Shown here: positions 20,354 through 30,530 of the stretch, in pieces
Layout: each line of letters begins with the position of its first letter
How positions within the stretch are numbered: the first letter of the stretch is position 1
From: Arthrobacter sp. MA-N2
GTDB lineage: Bacteria; Actinomycetota; Actinomycetes; Actinomycetales; Micrococcaceae
Assembly (NCBI RefSeq): GCF_000517125.1
Contig: NZ_KI912155.1
Location: 497,707-561,706, forward strand
Direction of reading: 5' to 3'
DNA length: 64,000 bases
Made by a program: the position numbers and the translations under genes
The notes under the pieces: model-generated
The model's input: the letters and a program-made list of their open reading frames with translations, nothing else
The model's database searches: none
Told to the model about the DNA's origin: nothing

Positions 20354-21526
20354 CTAAACCGAAACTGTGGTTACCGGCAGGGAAGAGTCCGGGGCGAAAG
20401 AGATACCGCTGCGTTCGACTCCCGCCATGATGAGCTGTGATCCCAGGGCCGCGACCATGGCGCCATTGTCGGTGCACAGGGCCAGTGGCGGCACATGCAG
20501 GGTGATTCCCGCCGAGCTGCAGCGCTGCCCTGTCAGCTCACGAAGGCGGGAGTTGGCGGCCACTCCGCCACCCAAGAGAAGGTCCGTGATGCCGTTTTCC
20601 TTGCAGGCCAACACCGCCTTGGACGTAATGACGTCCACCACTGCCTCCTGGAATGCTGCCGCGATGTCAGCCACGGGGACGTCCTCACCGCGCGCTTCAA
20701 ACTGCTCCACGCAGCGCGCAACGGCGGTCTTGAGGCCGCTGAACGACCAATCGTAGCGATGGGGCCCCGGCTGCTCGACGCTTCCCATGTACTTGGGTTG
20801 CGTCAAGCCGCGCGGGAAGCGAATGGCCTTGGCACTGCCTTGCTTGGCCAGTTTGTCGATGGCCGGTCCGCCCGGGTAGCCCAAGCCCAGGAGCCTCGCC
20901 ACTTTGTCATAGGCTTCCCCCGCGGCGTCGTCAATCGTGGAGCCGAGCATCTCGACGTCGTCGGTGATGCTGCGGATGCGGAGGATTTCCGTGTGTCCGC
21001 CCGAGACCAGCAACGCACCGAGGTATTCCGGCAGCCGGCCGCCCGCACCGAGACCGCTCGCGCCGAGATTGGCAGTGCCGGGACCGCTAGTGCCTCCTGT
21101 GCGTCCGTCAAGCAGGCCGACGCCGACGTGGGCCACCAAATGGTTGATCGCATAGAGCGGCTTGCCCGTGGCAACAGAGAGTGCCTTGGCCGCGCAGACT
21201 CCCACCATGAGCGCCCCGGCCAGCCCGGGCCCGGAGGTCACGGCAATCGCGTCGATGTCCTCCAGCGCTACGCCTGCCTCGTGCAAGGCCTCCTGCAACG
21301 TAGGGACAAAAGCGTCCAGGTGCGCTCGGGAAGCGATCTCCGGAATGACGCCGCCGAAACGGACATGCTCATCCATCGAGGACGACACTGTGTTGCTCAG
21401 CAAGGTGGTGCCTCGGACAATCCCGACCCCGGTTTCGTCGCAGGAGGACTCGATCCCCAGCACGAGTGGCCCGGCACCGCCGGTCTGCACAGTGCCGAAG
21501 TTGTTCACGTCGCTGGCCTGGTTCAC
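20354..21526 (-). CDS. tsaD: tRNA N6-adenosine threonylcarbamoyltransferase
   Basis: TsaD transfers threonylcarbamoyl to A37 of ANN-decoding tRNAs (t6A). The 390-residue protein begins its ASKHA fold at [15 protein letters not shown]. It has [10 protein letters not shown] and the metal site [11 protein letters not shown], then [10 protein letters not shown] and [14 protein letters not shown] near the C-terminus. The roughly 20-residue stretch after the metal site is rich in Gly/Thr/Ser, a common actinobacterial insertion. The GTG start overlaps the rimI stop (GTGA), making it the last gene of the alr-tsaE-tsaB-rimI-tsaD operon. Confidence 0.97.
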   Translation of the reverse strand: MNQASDVNNFGTVQTGGAGPLVLGIESSCDETGVGIVRGTTLLSNTVSSSMDEHVRFGGVIPEIASRAHLDAFVPTLQEALHEAGVALEDIDAIAVTSGPGLAGALMVGVCAAKALSVATGKPLYAINHLVAHVGVGLLDGRTGGTSGPGTANLGASGLGAGGRLPEYLGALLVSGGHTEILRIRSITDDVEMLGSTIDDAAGEAYDKVARLLGLGYPGGPAIDKLAKQGSAKAIRFPRGLTQPKYMGSVEQPGPHRYDWSFSGLKTAVARCVEQFEARGEDVPVADIAAAFQEAVVDVITSKAVLACKENGITDLLLGGGVAANSRLRELTGQRCSSAGITLHVPPLALCTDNGAMVAALGSQLIMAGVERSGISFAPDSSLPVTTVSV

Positions 21527-22011
21527 GCAGGGTTTCCTTCAGTCAATGGCAGCCTCATGATGAGGGCGTCGGTGCCGTCTCGGTAGTACCGGGGCCGGAC
21601 ATGGATTTGTTCGAAGCCGAACCGCACGTACAGGGCTTGGGCGCGGGGATTGTCCGCTCGGACTTCCAGGAGCACGTCCGCCGCGCCGCGCCGCCGGGCT
21701 TCGGCGATAAGTTCGGTGAGGATGGCGGAGCCAATTCCCTTGCCTTCGAATTCGGGCACGACGGCGATCGTCTGGACATCCGCGATCGGCTCTATGCACA
21801 TGAGCCCGGCGTAGGCCACAATCTGTCCACCGGCTTCGGCCACCACATAGCGGCGGGTATCGACCTGGGCGAGTTCGTCGAAGAACATTTGCACCGGCCA
21901 AGCGTCCACCGGGAAGAGGCGACGTTCGAGGGCCTCGACGGCGGTGACATCCTCGGCGGTCATATCCCGCAAGGTCACGCCGTCGAGCGTGAAACTATTC
22001 GACATGTTCAC
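21523..22011 (-). CDS. rimI: Ribosomal protein S18-alanine N-acetyltransferase (GNAT)
   Basis: A 162-residue GNAT. The acetyl-CoA site is [15 protein letters not shown], followed by [20 protein letters not shown], the typical RimI C-terminal half. RimI acetylates the N-terminus of ribosomal protein bS18 and may act on other proteins. It sits between tsaB and tsaD, overlapping each by four bases (GTGA), the usual position for rimI in actinobacteria. The start is GTG at 22011. Confidence 0.92.
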   Translation of the reverse strand: MNMSNSFTLDGVTLRDMTAEDVTAVEALERRLFPVDAWPVQMFFDELAQVDTRRYVVAEAGGQIVAYAGLMCIEPIADVQTIAVVPEFEGKGIGSAILTELIAEARRRGAADVLLEVRADNPRAQALYVRFGFEQIHVRPRYYRDGTDALIMRLPLTEGNPA

Positions 22012-22679
22012 AGTGCACGCTTCCTGGGGCCGGGTACTTGCGCGTCGGATTCCCGCAGGTACAGCGGAGTGGAGTCCGGCAGTTCCACCCCGGCCATCAG
22101 GAGTGCCATCGCGAACTTGCCCAGGGAAGCAGCATCGGGTTGGGTGGTGCTGAATTCCTTGTTCGCGTTGACGACGTCCGCGTAGATGCCGGCGCCGGCC
22201 CCGAACACGGGGAGATCGGGCAGCTCCGAGGCGAAGCCCACATGCGGGCCGTCCTCGAGCTGCGGAAGCTTGCCTTCGCTGAGCGTGTAGCGCGCCCAGT
22301 AGACCTCCTTGCGACGGGCATCCGTAGCCACGAGGAATTCGGCTTGCGCCTCGGTGGACTCGGCCACTTCCAAGGCAATCGCGTCAAGGCTCATGAGCCC
22401 GAAAAGGGGCTTGTTCCAGGCGAACGCCAAAGTGCGGGCGGTGGCAATCCCCGAACGAAGCCCCGTGAACGGCCCGGGGCCGACGCCGGTGACAATAAGG
22501 TCGATGTCCGCTCCGCGCACACCGGCATCATCCAGGAGTTTCTCGATGCCGGGCGCCAGGACTTCAGCGTGGCTGCGGGTGTCTTCGGTAGCGAAGGACT
22601 CCACCACGCGCTCCATGGCACCGTCCGAGACGAGTGCGGCGCTCGCCACGGCCGAGGTATCAATGGCCAGGATCAGCAT
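22008..22679 (-). CDS. tsaB: tRNA threonylcarbamoyladenosine biosynthesis protein TsaB
   Basis: A 223-residue ASKHA-fold partner of TsaD and TsaE. It begins MLILAIDTSAVASAALV and has THE-type residues in RSHAEVLAPGIEKLL and the strongly conserved GVGPGPFTGLRSGIATARTLA. TsaB is the inactive paralog that scaffolds TsaD. The ATG at 22679 overlaps the tsaE stop by one base (TGATG); a longer reading from 22901 lies inside tsaE and is rejected. Confidence 0.95.
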   Translation of the reverse strand: MLILAIDTSAVASAALVSDGAMERVVESFATEDTRSHAEVLAPGIEKLLDDAGVRGADIDLIVTGVGPGPFTGLRSGIATARTLAFAWNKPLFGLMSLDAIALEVAESTEAQAEFLVATDARRKEVYWARYTLSEGKLPQLEDGPHVGFASELPDLPVFGAGAGIYADVVNANKEFSTTQPDAASLGKFAMALLMAGVELPDSTPLYLRESDAQVPGPRKRAL

Positions 22680-23254
22680 CAGGCGTTCTCTTCCAGTATT
22701 GCGGGGACAGCGCTCCAGCGCGGGCCAAAGCCGCGGAAAACAATGGTGCGTGGTTCGTCGTCGTCCTCGGGGTCGAAGTCCAGCACGGCGCCCGGAACTG
22801 TTTCCGCACTGGCGACCGCCGAATCCGTGCCGCCTACGGTCCGGTGCAGTTCGATGTCCAGGCGGCTGTCCGAAAGGTGTTCCACGCGCTCGCGCCCCCA
22901 TTCGACCACCGTCACGGAGTTGTCCATGGTGTTCTCGAGGTCGATGTCGTCGATCTCGGCGGCAGAGGCCAGGCGGTAGGCATCGACGTGGACCAGATCG
23001 GGACCGCCAGGACGCGGACCATCCGGGAGGTTGGGATGGATGCGCACCAGGACAAAGGTCGGCGAGATAACTCCAGCACGGACTCCCAAGCCTTCCCCGA
23101 GTCCCTGGGTGAACGTGGTCTTTCCGGCGCCGAGTTCGCCCGTCAGAACCAGCAGGTCTCCTGGCTCAAGGACCCCGGCCAGGGCCGAGCCCAAAGCGTG
23201 CGTCGCCTCCGCCGTCGTGACCCCAACGGTGCGTTCCCACAAGGCCTCGCTCAT
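22679..23254 (-). CDS. tsaE: tRNA threonylcarbamoyladenosine biosynthesis ATPase TsaE
   Basis: A 191-residue P-loop ATPase of the t6A complex. Walker A GELGAGKTTF is at 39-48, followed by SPTFVLV and HVDAYRL, both family landmarks, and VVEWGRE. The C-terminal 40 residues are acidic and variable. The ATG at 23254 overlaps the alr stop (ATGA), so it is coupled to alanine racemase as in other actinobacteria. Confidence 0.95.
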   Translation of the reverse strand: MSEALWERTVGVTTAEATHALGSALAGVLEPGDLLVLTGELGAGKTTFTQGLGEGLGVRAGVISPTFVLVRIHPNLPDGPRPGGPDLVHVDAYRLASAAEIDDIDLENTMDNSVTVVEWGRERVEHLSDSRLDIELHRTVGGTDSAVASAETVPGAVLDFDPEDDDEPRTIVFRGFGPRWSAVPAILEENA

Positions 23255-24456
23255 CGGGCATCTGCTTCCGGCGTCTCGTTGACGTAGATGCGCGGCACCC
23301 GGGGGCTGATACGGGTGACAATTTCGTAGTTGTTGGTGCCCGCGGCGGCTGCCCAGTCGTCCGCCGTCGGACCGCCGTCGGCGCCATCGCCGAACATGAC
23401 GGCTTCAGCCCCCAGCAAGCTGGCTTCGTCAGCCCCCACGTTCCCGAAGTCAATGACCATCTGGTCCATGGCAATCCGCCCCACCACGGGATAGTTGACC
23501 CCGTTGACGCGTACGGGTCCGCCTGTCGCGATGCGCGGGACGCCGTCGGCATAACCGAGCGGGATGAGGCCCAGGGTGCTCTCGCCGGAAGTCCGGTAGT
23601 TGAGTCCGTAGGACACGCCCTGTCCCTCGGGTACCCGTTTGCAGTTGGACACAAGGGTGCGTACCGTCATGGCGGGCCGGAGGCCCAGTTCGGCGGAGCT
23701 TTGTCCTTCGAAAGGTGACAGCCCGTAGAGTCCGAGCCCCACGCGGACAAGGTCGAAATGTGCATCAGGGCGGGACAGAGTGGCCGGTGTGTTCGCGAGG
23801 TGCCGCACTTCGGTGTCCACCCCTGCGTCCTCCGCCACGGCAATCGCTTCCCGGAAGACTGCCAATTGTTCATCGGTTTCGGGTCGGTGGGGTTCATCCG
23901 CCACGGCCAAGTGCGAGAAGATGCCCACTACGCGCAGGAGTCCCTCGTCCTGGTATTCCATGGCCTGGCCCACCAGTTGGTCCCATTGGGTGATGGTGGA
24001 GCCGTTGCGGCCCAAGCCGGTATCCACTTTCAGGTGGATCCGGGCCGGACGTTCCTGCTCGCGTGCAGCGGCGACCACGGCGTCCAGCTCCCAGCCGGAA
24101 ATCCCGACGTCGACGCCGGCGGCAACTGCCGCTTGGAAGTTGCTTTCGGTGGTGTGCAACCAAGCAAGCATCGGAGCGTCAATTCCGGCTGCGCGCAATA
24201 CCAGAGCCTCTGAAATGTGCGCGACGCCGAGCCATCGTGCGCCGGCGCCAAGGGCCGCGCGCGCCACCTGAATCGCGCCGTGTCCGTAGGCATCCGCCTT
24301 GACCACCGCCATCACGCCGGCAGGCGAAGCGACAGCCACGAACTGACGCACGTTGTGCCGGACGGCGTCCAAGTCGATGACGGCTGATCGTTCGAGAACC
24401 GTTGCCGAAGCAGATTTCGTCGTGGGCTCGAACCTGGCAGCTGCTTCGTAAGTCAC
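23251..24456 (-). CDS. alr: Alanine racemase
   Basis: A PLP enzyme making D-alanine for peptidoglycan. The 402-residue protein has the PLP Lys at residue 53 in VVKADAYGHG, HLKVDTGLGRNG, VRVGLGLYG, and the catalytic Tyr in GVSYGLNYRT. GRIAMDQMVID closes the active site. A GTG at 24456 is chosen as start because TAGAAT lies seven bases upstream with no ribosome binding site, so the message is probably leaderless; a GTG two codons earlier is the alternative. It is the first gene of the alr-tsaE-tsaB-rimI-tsaD operon. Confidence 0.96.
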   Translation of the reverse strand: MTYEAAARFEPTTKSASATVLERSAVIDLDAVRHNVRQFVAVASPAGVMAVVKADAYGHGAIQVARAALGAGARWLGVAHISEALVLRAAGIDAPMLAWLHTTESNFQAAVAAGVDVGISGWELDAVVAAAREQERPARIHLKVDTGLGRNGSTITQWDQLVGQAMEYQDEGLLRVVGIFSHLAVADEPHRPETDEQLAVFREAIAVAEDAGVDTEVRHLANTPATLSRPDAHFDLVRVGLGLYGLSPFEGQSSAELGLRPAMTVRTLVSNCKRVPEGQGVSYGLNYRTSGESTLGLIPLGYADGVPRIATGGPVRVNGVNYPVVGRIAMDQMVIDFGNVGADEASLLGAEAVMFGDGADGGPTADDWAAAAGTNNYEIVTRISPRVPRIYVNETPEADAR

Positions 24457-24527
24457 CCTCACGATTCTAGTGCCGCGGTGACGTGCTGTTTGACTGGGGG
24501 GCGGTGCCGTGGCCGGCATTCCACCGC

Positions 24528-25634
24528 TCAGACGTCGGAGTTGTGGGCAATAGTGGCTGTCGCCCGGCGCTGCGCGGCGGGCGGGACGTCCCGCACAATG
24601 TCCTTGAGGAAAGCGAACCTTTTGAGCCACTGGCTGGACTGCCGCTCCCGCCGGGCGTTGGCCCGCTTCCACCAATCCGCGATGTCACCCCAACCGGGCG
24701 CAGCCAGGGAGCCCCCCACTTGCTGCACTGCGAGCGAAGCACAAAGGTTGGCAAAACGGAGCCGATCTCCCAAAGGCCACGCGGCGAGGCAGCCCACAAC
24801 AAACGCCGCGCCGAAACAATCGCCCGCGCCCGTGGGGTCATACGCGGTGACAGGAAGGGACGGTACCCATTCCTCCTCCCCGGTTTCAGAATCGACGGCC
24901 ATGGCGCCTTGTGCCCCGAGGGTTACGACGGCCACGGGAACACGATCGGCGAGCGCATAAAGCGCGGACCACGGATTGTCCATGCCCGTAAAGGCCATCG
25001 CCTCCCGCTGGTTCGGCATGAAAGCGTGAAAATTGCCGAGCTGCTCCAGCCGTCTCGACGACCATTCTCCCGAAGGATCCCATCCGGCGTCGCCAAAGAG
25101 CTTGATCCCGGCCTTCTTCGCCGCCAGCATCCAAGGCTCTGGCTCCTCGCCAAGATCGGCGACGGCTGCGAGCGCCTTGGGAGGCTCGCCAATCAATTCC
25201 GATGCGCTCATGGGCGCGGGGTGTCCGTGGGTGACCATGGAACGATCGTGATCGACACACAGGGAAACGGTAACCGGGGAATGCCAGCCTTCGAACCGCC
25301 TGGACAGGGAGAGATCCACATGCTCCTGGCTCTCCAGGATCCGCCAGTTGAAGTCTCCATACCCGTCATCACCAAAGGCTGCCGCCAAGCTCGTCCGCAG
25401 CCCAAGCCGGGCGGCGGCGATGGCTTGGTTTGCCACGCCGCCAGGGCACGTACCCATGCCTTGGCTCCACACCTCGGTACCCGGTTCCGGACTGCGGTCC
25501 AACCCGGTAAAGATGATGTCTTGAAACACAGTGCCAGCCAGCAGGAGATCACAGCCCCAATCGGCTCCCCCACCCGTCGCATCCCCGCGGAGAGCGGCGA
25601 GGGGATCGAATCCGGACCTGGGCGTTGCGTCCAT
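24528..25634 (-). CDS. PfkB family carbohydrate kinase
   Basis: A 368-residue ribokinase-like sugar kinase. It has the N-terminal signature GGVANQAIAAARLG (about 64-77) and the C-terminal signature YDPTGAGDCFGAAF, whose Asp is the catalytic base. The substrate cannot be told from the sequence. The ATG at 25634 starts it; the longer reading from 26045 overlaps the GNAT gene. It lies 71 bases upstream of alr and 79 bases downstream of the GNAT gene, all on the minus strand. Confidence 0.87.
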   Translation of the reverse strand: MDATPRSGFDPLAALRGDATGGGADWGCDLLLAGTVFQDIIFTGLDRSPEPGTEVWSQGMGTCPGGVANQAIAAARLGLRTSLAAAFGDDGYGDFNWRILESQEHVDLSLSRRFEGWHSPVTVSLCVDHDRSMVTHGHPAPMSASELIGEPPKALAAVADLGEEPEPWMLAAKKAGIKLFGDAGWDPSGEWSSRRLEQLGNFHAFMPNQREAMAFTGMDNPWSALYALADRVPVAVVTLGAQGAMAVDSETGEEEWVPSLPVTAYDPTGAGDCFGAAFVVGCLAAWPLGDRLRFANLCASLAVQQVGGSLAAPGWGDIADWWKRANARRERQSSQWLKRFAFLKDIVRDVPPAAQRRATATIAHNSDV

Positions 25635-25713
25635 GCACGGCAGACTACGCCGCGGCCACCCGCGTGCATAGCCTTCGGGTTTGCGGTGGCGCCGCGGGGC
25701 ACGGCAAACCTTC

Positions 25714-26241
25714 CTAGAGCTCCTGGTACATGACGTGCAGCCCCACGTAGCCCAGGGCGGGATGGTGGAAGGCTCCGGGAATGGTTGCCAGAATACGGAA
25801 GCCCATGGACTGCCACAGGCCCACCGCACGGACGTTGCTTTCGACAACGGCGTTGAACTGCATTGCCTTGAACCCGGCTTCCCGCGCGGCAGCCAGAGAA
25901 TATGCACAGAGCGCCCGCGCAAGTCCCTGCCCGCGATGATCGGCGTGGACCATGTAGCCGGCGTTGGCCACATGGCTTCCCCCGCCGCCCTGGTTGGGGT
26001 GCAGTTCCCCGGTACCCAGCACTTCGCCGTCGCGCACTGCAACAAAGGTCTGGCCGGGCGCTTCCTTGAACCATTTGCTGCGTGCGGCTTCCTCGGACGT
26101 GCCGCGGTCCCAGGTGAAGGTCTCGCCTGCTCGGATCACAGGTTCAAGGACGGCCCATATCCCCGGCCAGTCGCTTTCCCGTGCGGGCCGGATCTCGTAG
26201 GCGGCAGGTGGCGTTGCTGCTTCGATGTTTGATTGGCTCAC
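25714..26241 (-). CDS. GNAT family N-acetyltransferase
   Basis: A 175-residue GNAT protein. The acetyl-CoA loop is VHADHRGQGLARALCAYSLAAA (about 97-118), followed by FNAVVESNVRAVGLWQSMGF, close to phosphinothricin-type and general metabolite acetyltransferases. The substrate is unknown. The start is the GTG at 26241, with TACCGT seven bases upstream and no clear binding site (leaderless). It is divergent from mshA across 149 bases. Confidence 0.85.
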   Translation of the reverse strand: MSQSNIEAATPPAAYEIRPARESDWPGIWAVLEPVIRAGETFTWDRGTSEEAARSKWFKEAPGQTFVAVRDGEVLGTGELHPNQGGGGSHVANAGYMVHADHRGQGLARALCAYSLAAAREAGFKAMQFNAVVESNVRAVGLWQSMGFRILATIPGAFHHPALGYVGLHVMYQEL

Positions 26242-26390
26242 GCTCGCTACGGTAGCAGCGATTCACATAGCGTTGGCCGGCTGCGCCGCCACTCGTCTCA
26301 GGAGTAGTGTTTTCGCTGAGACGCCGGGGAAGTTGCGCCGTGCGGGCTGCTGAATTGATTGTTGAATGCGTTGGATACAGGAGGTAAGCC

Positions 26391-27635
26391 GTGTCGTTAA
26401 TCCGTCGCGTGGCGTTCCTGTCCCTCCACACCTCTCCCATGGAACAGCCGGGTTCGGGCGACGCCGGGGGAATGAACGTTTACGTCCGGGAGCTGGCAAT
26501 GGCTCTGGCAGAGCTCGGCGTGGAAGTGGAAATCTTCACGCGGTCAACCTCCCCCGAACAACCCGCCGTCGAACATCCCGGCCCGGGCGTGTGCGTCCAC
26601 AACGTCCTGGCGGGCCCGGCCCGGAAGCTGCCCAAGGAGGAACTTCCCGGACTCCTCCACGCCATGGTTGCCGAAATCGAGAGGATCCGGCAACGTCAAC
26701 CGCATGGCCGTTACGACGCCATCCATTCGCACTATTGGGTATCGGGTGTGGCCGGACTGGAGCTTTCCGCGCTGTGGGACGTGCCCCTGGTCCACACGAT
26801 GCACACCATGGCGAAGGTCAAGAACCTGGTGCTCGAATCCGGAGAGCGGCCCGAACCGCGGCTGCGTGAAGACGGCGAACAGCGGATCGTGGATGGAGCC
26901 GCCCGGCTCGTAGCCAACACTCCCGCCGAGGCCCAAGAGCTTGTCTCGCATTACGACGCCGATTTTGACCGCATCGACGTCGCTCCCCCGGGCGTCAACC
27001 TCGCGGTGTTCACTCCAGCGTTCCGTGCACGGTCCCGCGCCGAACTCGGAGTGCGACCGGACAGCTTCCATCTTCTCTTTGCCGGACGCATCCAGCGGCT
27101 CAAGGGTCCGCAGGTCTTCATCGAAGCTGCCGGCGTCCTTCGGCGGCGGCGGCCCGACATCGATCTGGAACTGACCATTCTGGGCGCTTTGAGTGGTGCC
27201 AAGGACTTCAACCTGCAGTCCTTCATTACGGCCGCCGGGCTCGACGACGTTTTGACACACCGTGCGCCGGTCAAGGCGCCGAAGCTGGCAGGCTGGTTCC
27301 GTTCTGCCGACGTCGTAGTGATGCCGTCCTTCAGCGAATCCTTCGGGCTGGTTGCCCTTGAGGCCCAGGCCTGCGGTACTCCGGTGGTCGCTACCAACGT
27401 GGGCGGGCTGTCCCGGGCCGTGGCCGACGGGCGGACCGGTATTTTGGTTGACGGTCACAATCCCTCGCGCTGGGCCGACGCCATCGAAGCCCTGTACGAC
27501 GATTCCCGTACCCGCGAAGACATGGGCCGCGCCGCCGCCGTGCACGCGGAAGCCTTCGGCTGGCAAAGGACGGCAACCATCGCGCTGGAGAGCTACCACG
27601 CGGCCATCGGTGCGGTCCTCGTCCGTCCGAGCTAA
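26391..27635 (+). CDS. mshA: D-inositol-3-phosphate glycosyltransferase (mycothiol synthesis)
   Basis: MshA joins GlcNAc from UDP-GlcNAc to 1L-inositol 1-phosphate (also named D-inositol 3-phosphate), the first committed step of mycothiol. The 414-residue GT4 protein has the N-terminal GDAGGMNVYVRELA loop, the acceptor-side HSHYWVSG, FAGRIQRLKGP in the donor domain, and the Glu-x7-Glu motif ESFGLVALEAQ. The start is the GTG at 26391, with GGAGG seven bases upstream. Inositol phosphate could come from ino1, 3 kb downstream. The gene is followed by two copies of a 22-base repeat. Confidence 0.95.
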   Translation: MSLIRRVAFLSLHTSPMEQPGSGDAGGMNVYVRELAMALAELGVEVEIFTRSTSPEQPAVEHPGPGVCVHNVLAGPARKLPKEELPGLLHAMVAEIERIRQRQPHGRYDAIHSHYWVSGVAGLELSALWDVPLVHTMHTMAKVKNLVLESGERPEPRLREDGEQRIVDGAARLVANTPAEAQELVSHYDADFDRIDVAPPGVNLAVFTPAFRARSRAELGVRPDSFHLLFAGRIQRLKGPQVFIEAAGVLRRRRPDIDLELTILGALSGAKDFNLQSFITAAGLDDVLTHRAPVKAPKLAGWFRSADVVVMPSFSESFGLVALEAQACGTPVVATNVGGLSRAVADGRTGILVDGHNPSRWADAIEALYDDSRTREDMGRAAAVHAEAFGWQRTATIALESYHAAIGAVLVRPS

Positions 27636-27689
27636 ACCCTCACTCACCAATACGCCCCCTCGCGACGACCCTCACTCACCAATACGCCC
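27636..27689. repeat. Short intergenic repeat, two direct copies
   Basis: A 22-base unit beginning ACCCTCACTCACCAATA occurs perfectly twice, at 27636-27657 and 27668-27689, right after the mshA stop. Relatives are found in the next two spacers. Confidence 0.9.
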
Positions 27690-27740
27690 ACGGCTGATAG
27701 ATTGTCGCGCACAGTGTTCCGCACGGAGTTGAGGACAAGG

Positions 27741-29435
27741 ATGCCTGAAAACAAGATCCTGAGCGACCTTGAAATTGCCCATAGTGCCGCCATACGTCCT
27801 ATCGAGGAGATCGCCGAGCGTGCCGGGATCAACGCCGATGCCCTGGAACTATACGGTCGGTACAAGGCGAAAATCGATCCCGCCAAGCTCCGATTCACGG
27901 ACGCCGAGCGCGTCGGCAAGATAGTCCTCGTCTCGGCGATGTCCCCGACACCGGCGGGTGAGGGAAAGTCCACCACCACGGTAGGCCTCGCGGACTCTTT
28001 GGCCCGGGCAGGTCACCGGGTGATGATCGCGCTGCGCGAACCGTCCCTTGGGCCCATCCTGGGCATGAAGGGAGGCGCCACGGGCGGCGGGTATTCCCAG
28101 GTTCTCCCCATGGACGAGATCAATCTTCATTTCACAGGCGACTTCCACGCGATCACCTCAGCCAACAATGCCCTGATGGCCCTCGTGGACAATCACATCT
28201 TCCAAGGCAACGAACACAACATTGATCCCCGCCGCATGACGTTCAAACGGGTTCTTGATATGAACGACCGGTCCTTAAGGGAGATCATCATCGGCTTGGG
28301 CGGCCCTGCTCAAGGCGTTCCGCGGCAGGACGGTTTCGATATCACCGTGGCATCCGAGATCATGGCCGTCTTCTGCCTTGCCGCGGACTTGGACGACCTC
28401 CGCGAGCGCCTTGGCCGCATCACTTTCGGATACAGCTACGAGCGAGTGCCGGTCACTGTGGCCGATCTCGGGGTTCAAGGTGCCCTGACCATGCTGCTGA
28501 AGGACGCCATCAAACCGAACCTCGTGCAGACAATCGCAGGAACCCCCGCCTTGGTGCACGGCGGCCCCTTCGCCAATATCGCGCACGGCTGCAACTCGCT
28601 TATCGCCACCCGAACGGCCCAGCAGCTCGCAGACATTGTGGTCACGGAAGCCGGGTTCGGCGCTGATCTTGGTGCCGAAAAGTACATGGACATCAAGTCG
28701 CGCATCGCTGACGTGGCGCCCTCCGCCGTCGTAGTGGTGGCAACTATCAGGGCGCTAAAGATGCAGGGCGGCGTCCCGAAGGAGCTCCTCAAGGACCCAA
28801 ACGTGGAGGCTCTCGCCGCCGGCGTCGAGAACCTGAGGCGGCATGTGCACAATATTGAGAAATTCGGGGTCACTCCGGTCGTTGCGATCAACAAGTTCGC
28901 CACTGACACGCCCGAGGAGCTCGAATGGCTCCTTGCCTGGTGCGCCCAGGAGGGAGTACAGGCCGCGGTGGCCGACGTCTGGGGCCGGGGCGGAGGGGGC
29001 GACGGCGGCGACGAACTCGCGGCGAAGGTCGCGGCGGTGGTGGCGGCAGCGGCGCCGTCGGACTTCCGGCACTTGTATCCCCTAAGTCTCTCTGTCGAAG
29101 ACAAGATCCGCACGATTGTGCAGGAAATTTATGGTGCCGACGGCGTCGAGTTCTCGGTCCCCGCCCTCAGGCGCCTCGCGGACATCCGGAAAAACGGCTG
29201 GGGCGGGATGCCTGTTTGCATGGCCAAGACGCAATATTCCTTCACCGACGATGCCTCCCAGCTGGGAGCCCCCAAGGGCTTCACGGTGCATGTGCGCGAG
29301 CTCATTCCCAAAACCGGTGCGGGATTCATCGTCGCGTTGACAGGTGCCGTCATGACCATGCCAGGGTTGCCCAAGGAGCCGGCCGCGATGCGCATGGACG
29401 TCGATGAGCACGGCAATCCGGTGGGCCTCTTCTGA
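27741..29435 (+). CDS. fhs: Formate-tetrahydrofolate ligase
   Basis: Makes 10-formyl-tetrahydrofolate from formate, ATP and tetrahydrofolate for one-carbon metabolism. At 564 residues it is of standard length. The P-loop [10 protein letters not shown] is near residue 69, then LREPSLGP and [13 protein letters not shown], the folate-side motifs. EKYMDIKSR and the C-terminal MTMPGLP are typical. A Gly-rich [11 protein letters not shown] insert near residue 416 is a surface loop. The ATG at 27741 is preceded by GAGG; a longer reading from 27702 has no support. Repeats flank the gene on both sides. Confidence 0.97.
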   Translation: MPENKILSDLEIAHSAAIRPIEEIAERAGINADALELYGRYKAKIDPAKLRFTDAERVGKIVLVSAMSPTPAGEGKSTTTVGLADSLARAGHRVMIALREPSLGPILGMKGGATGGGYSQVLPMDEINLHFTGDFHAITSANNALMALVDNHIFQGNEHNIDPRRMTFKRVLDMNDRSLREIIIGLGGPAQGVPRQDGFDITVASEIMAVFCLAADLDDLRERLGRITFGYSYERVPVTVADLGVQGALTMLLKDAIKPNLVQTIAGTPALVHGGPFANIAHGCNSLIATRTAQQLADIVVTEAGFGADLGAEKYMDIKSRIADVAPSAVVVVATIRALKMQGGVPKELLKDPNVEALAAGVENLRRHVHNIEKFGVTPVVAINKFATDTPEELEWLLAWCAQEGVQAAVADVWGRGGGGDGGDELAAKVAAVVAAAAPSDFRHLYPLSLSVEDKIRTIVQEIYGADGVEFSVPALRRLADIRKNGWGGMPVCMAKTQYSFTDDASQLGAPKGFTVHVRELIPKTGAGFIVALTGAVMTMPGLPKEPAAMRMDVDEHGNPVGLF

Positions 29436-29487
29436 CCCTCGCTCACGTATCGCCCCCATCCTAGGAACGCTCGCTCACATATGGCCC
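29435..29487. repeat. Short intergenic repeat, two diverged copies
   Basis: Diverged copies of the same family: ACCCTCGCTCACGTATCGCCC at 29435-29455 (overlapping the last base of fhs) and a related unit at 29467-29487, with a GCTCAC core. Confidence 0.7.
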
Positions 29488-29570
29488 ATGAGAGGGCCTT
29501 CTCGAGCGAGCCGCACCTGGCCTGTGGATAACTCCTGCAGGAACCAGCCGATTCGGGTAACAATGCGGGT

Positions 29571-30530
29571 ATGCAAAAACAGTTCGACCTTCCCGCTGAC
29601 TTGCTATCAGGACCGTTTACGCTCGAGCAAGCCCAAGCACAAGGGGTCCCGCGTGCACTCTTGCTTCGCGCCGACGTCGAACGCGTCAGCCGCGGGCTCT
29701 ACCGTCCGGCAGACTGGGACTTCGATCTCGAGTCGGCGGCGCGTGCCTTGTCTGCGGCGACGCCGGGCGCCTGGATTTCCCATGTGACAGCAGCACGCCT
29801 TCGCTGCTCGTGTCTTCCGCCCTGGCTGTCAGACTCGAGCGAGCTGCACCTCAGCAAGCCGCGCTCATTGCCCGGAGTCCGCCGTAAAGGCGTGGTCGGG
29901 CATACCGTGATCGCAGCCGAGGACGAGGTCGAATCCGTTGATGGAATACGGATCAGCACCCGATCGCGCACGTGGCTGGACATGGCTAAGCTGCTTCCTT
30001 TGAACTACCTCGTCTGTATGGGCGACGAGCTGATCCGGGTTCCGCGGCAGGCCTTCGAAGGGCGGGACACTCCGTTCGCGACCCTTGAAGGCCTGCGTGC
30101 CTTGGTGGGGCGGCATCCGAATTTGCAAGGCGTCGTGCGCGCCCGCGAGGCGCTGGATCTGATGCGGGTTGGGGCGGACTCCGCGCCAGAGTCCCTGCTT
30201 CGCCTGGCCATGCTGGACGCGGGAATCCCCGAACCCGAACTTCAACTCAGGTTGCGGGACTGCGACCCGCTCTCGCCGTCGGCGGATCTGGGATTCCGCC
30301 AACGGCGCCTCGCCATCCAGTACGACGGCGGCCATCACCTTGCGGACGCCCAGTCACTGAGCGATCGACGCCGGGACAAAGCGTTCGAAGCAGCTGGATG
30401 GACTGTTCTTGTGTTCCGCAAAGACGATTTAGCAGATTGTTTCGATCTGGCAACCAGGAAAATCAAGAAGGCACTGCGATCAGCGTGGGTGGATCCCGCC
30501 GTCGCATCCGGCTTCGCAGACGCGGTGTAG
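29571..30530 (+). CDS. DUF559-type restriction-endonuclease-fold protein with AbiEi-like N-terminus
   Basis: A 319-residue protein. The N-terminal half begins with a winged-helix-like segment (FTLEQAQAQGVPRALLLRADVE) of the kind seen in AbiEi-type antitoxins, then LYRPADWDFD. The C-terminal 110 residues contain DLGFRQRRLAIQYDG and later VLVFRKDDL, a Vsr/DUF559-like nuclease core, where Asp and Glu/Gln-x-x-Asp could bind metal. Such genes are common in actinobacteria and not shown to act in defence. The ATG start at 29571 is six bases after a weak AACAAT box. Repeats lie on both sides. Confidence 0.78.
   Translation: MQKQFDLPADLLSGPFTLEQAQAQGVPRALLLRADVERVSRGLYRPADWDFDLESAARALSAATPGAWISHVTAARLRCSCLPPWLSDSSELHLSKPRSLPGVRRKGVVGHTVIAAEDEVESVDGIRISTRSRTWLDMAKLLPLNYLVCMGDELIRVPRQAFEGRDTPFATLEGLRALVGRHPNLQGVVRAREALDLMRVGADSAPESLLRLAMLDAGIPEPELQLRLRDCDPLSPSADLGFRQRRLAIQYDGGHHLADAQSLSDRRRDKAFEAAGWTVLVFRKDDLADCFDLATRKIKKALRSAWVDPAVASGFADAV

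Noticed and set aside
22008..22901. A 297-residue version of TsaB
   Set aside because: The first 74 residues lie inside tsaE out of frame; the TGATG junction gives a standard TsaB.
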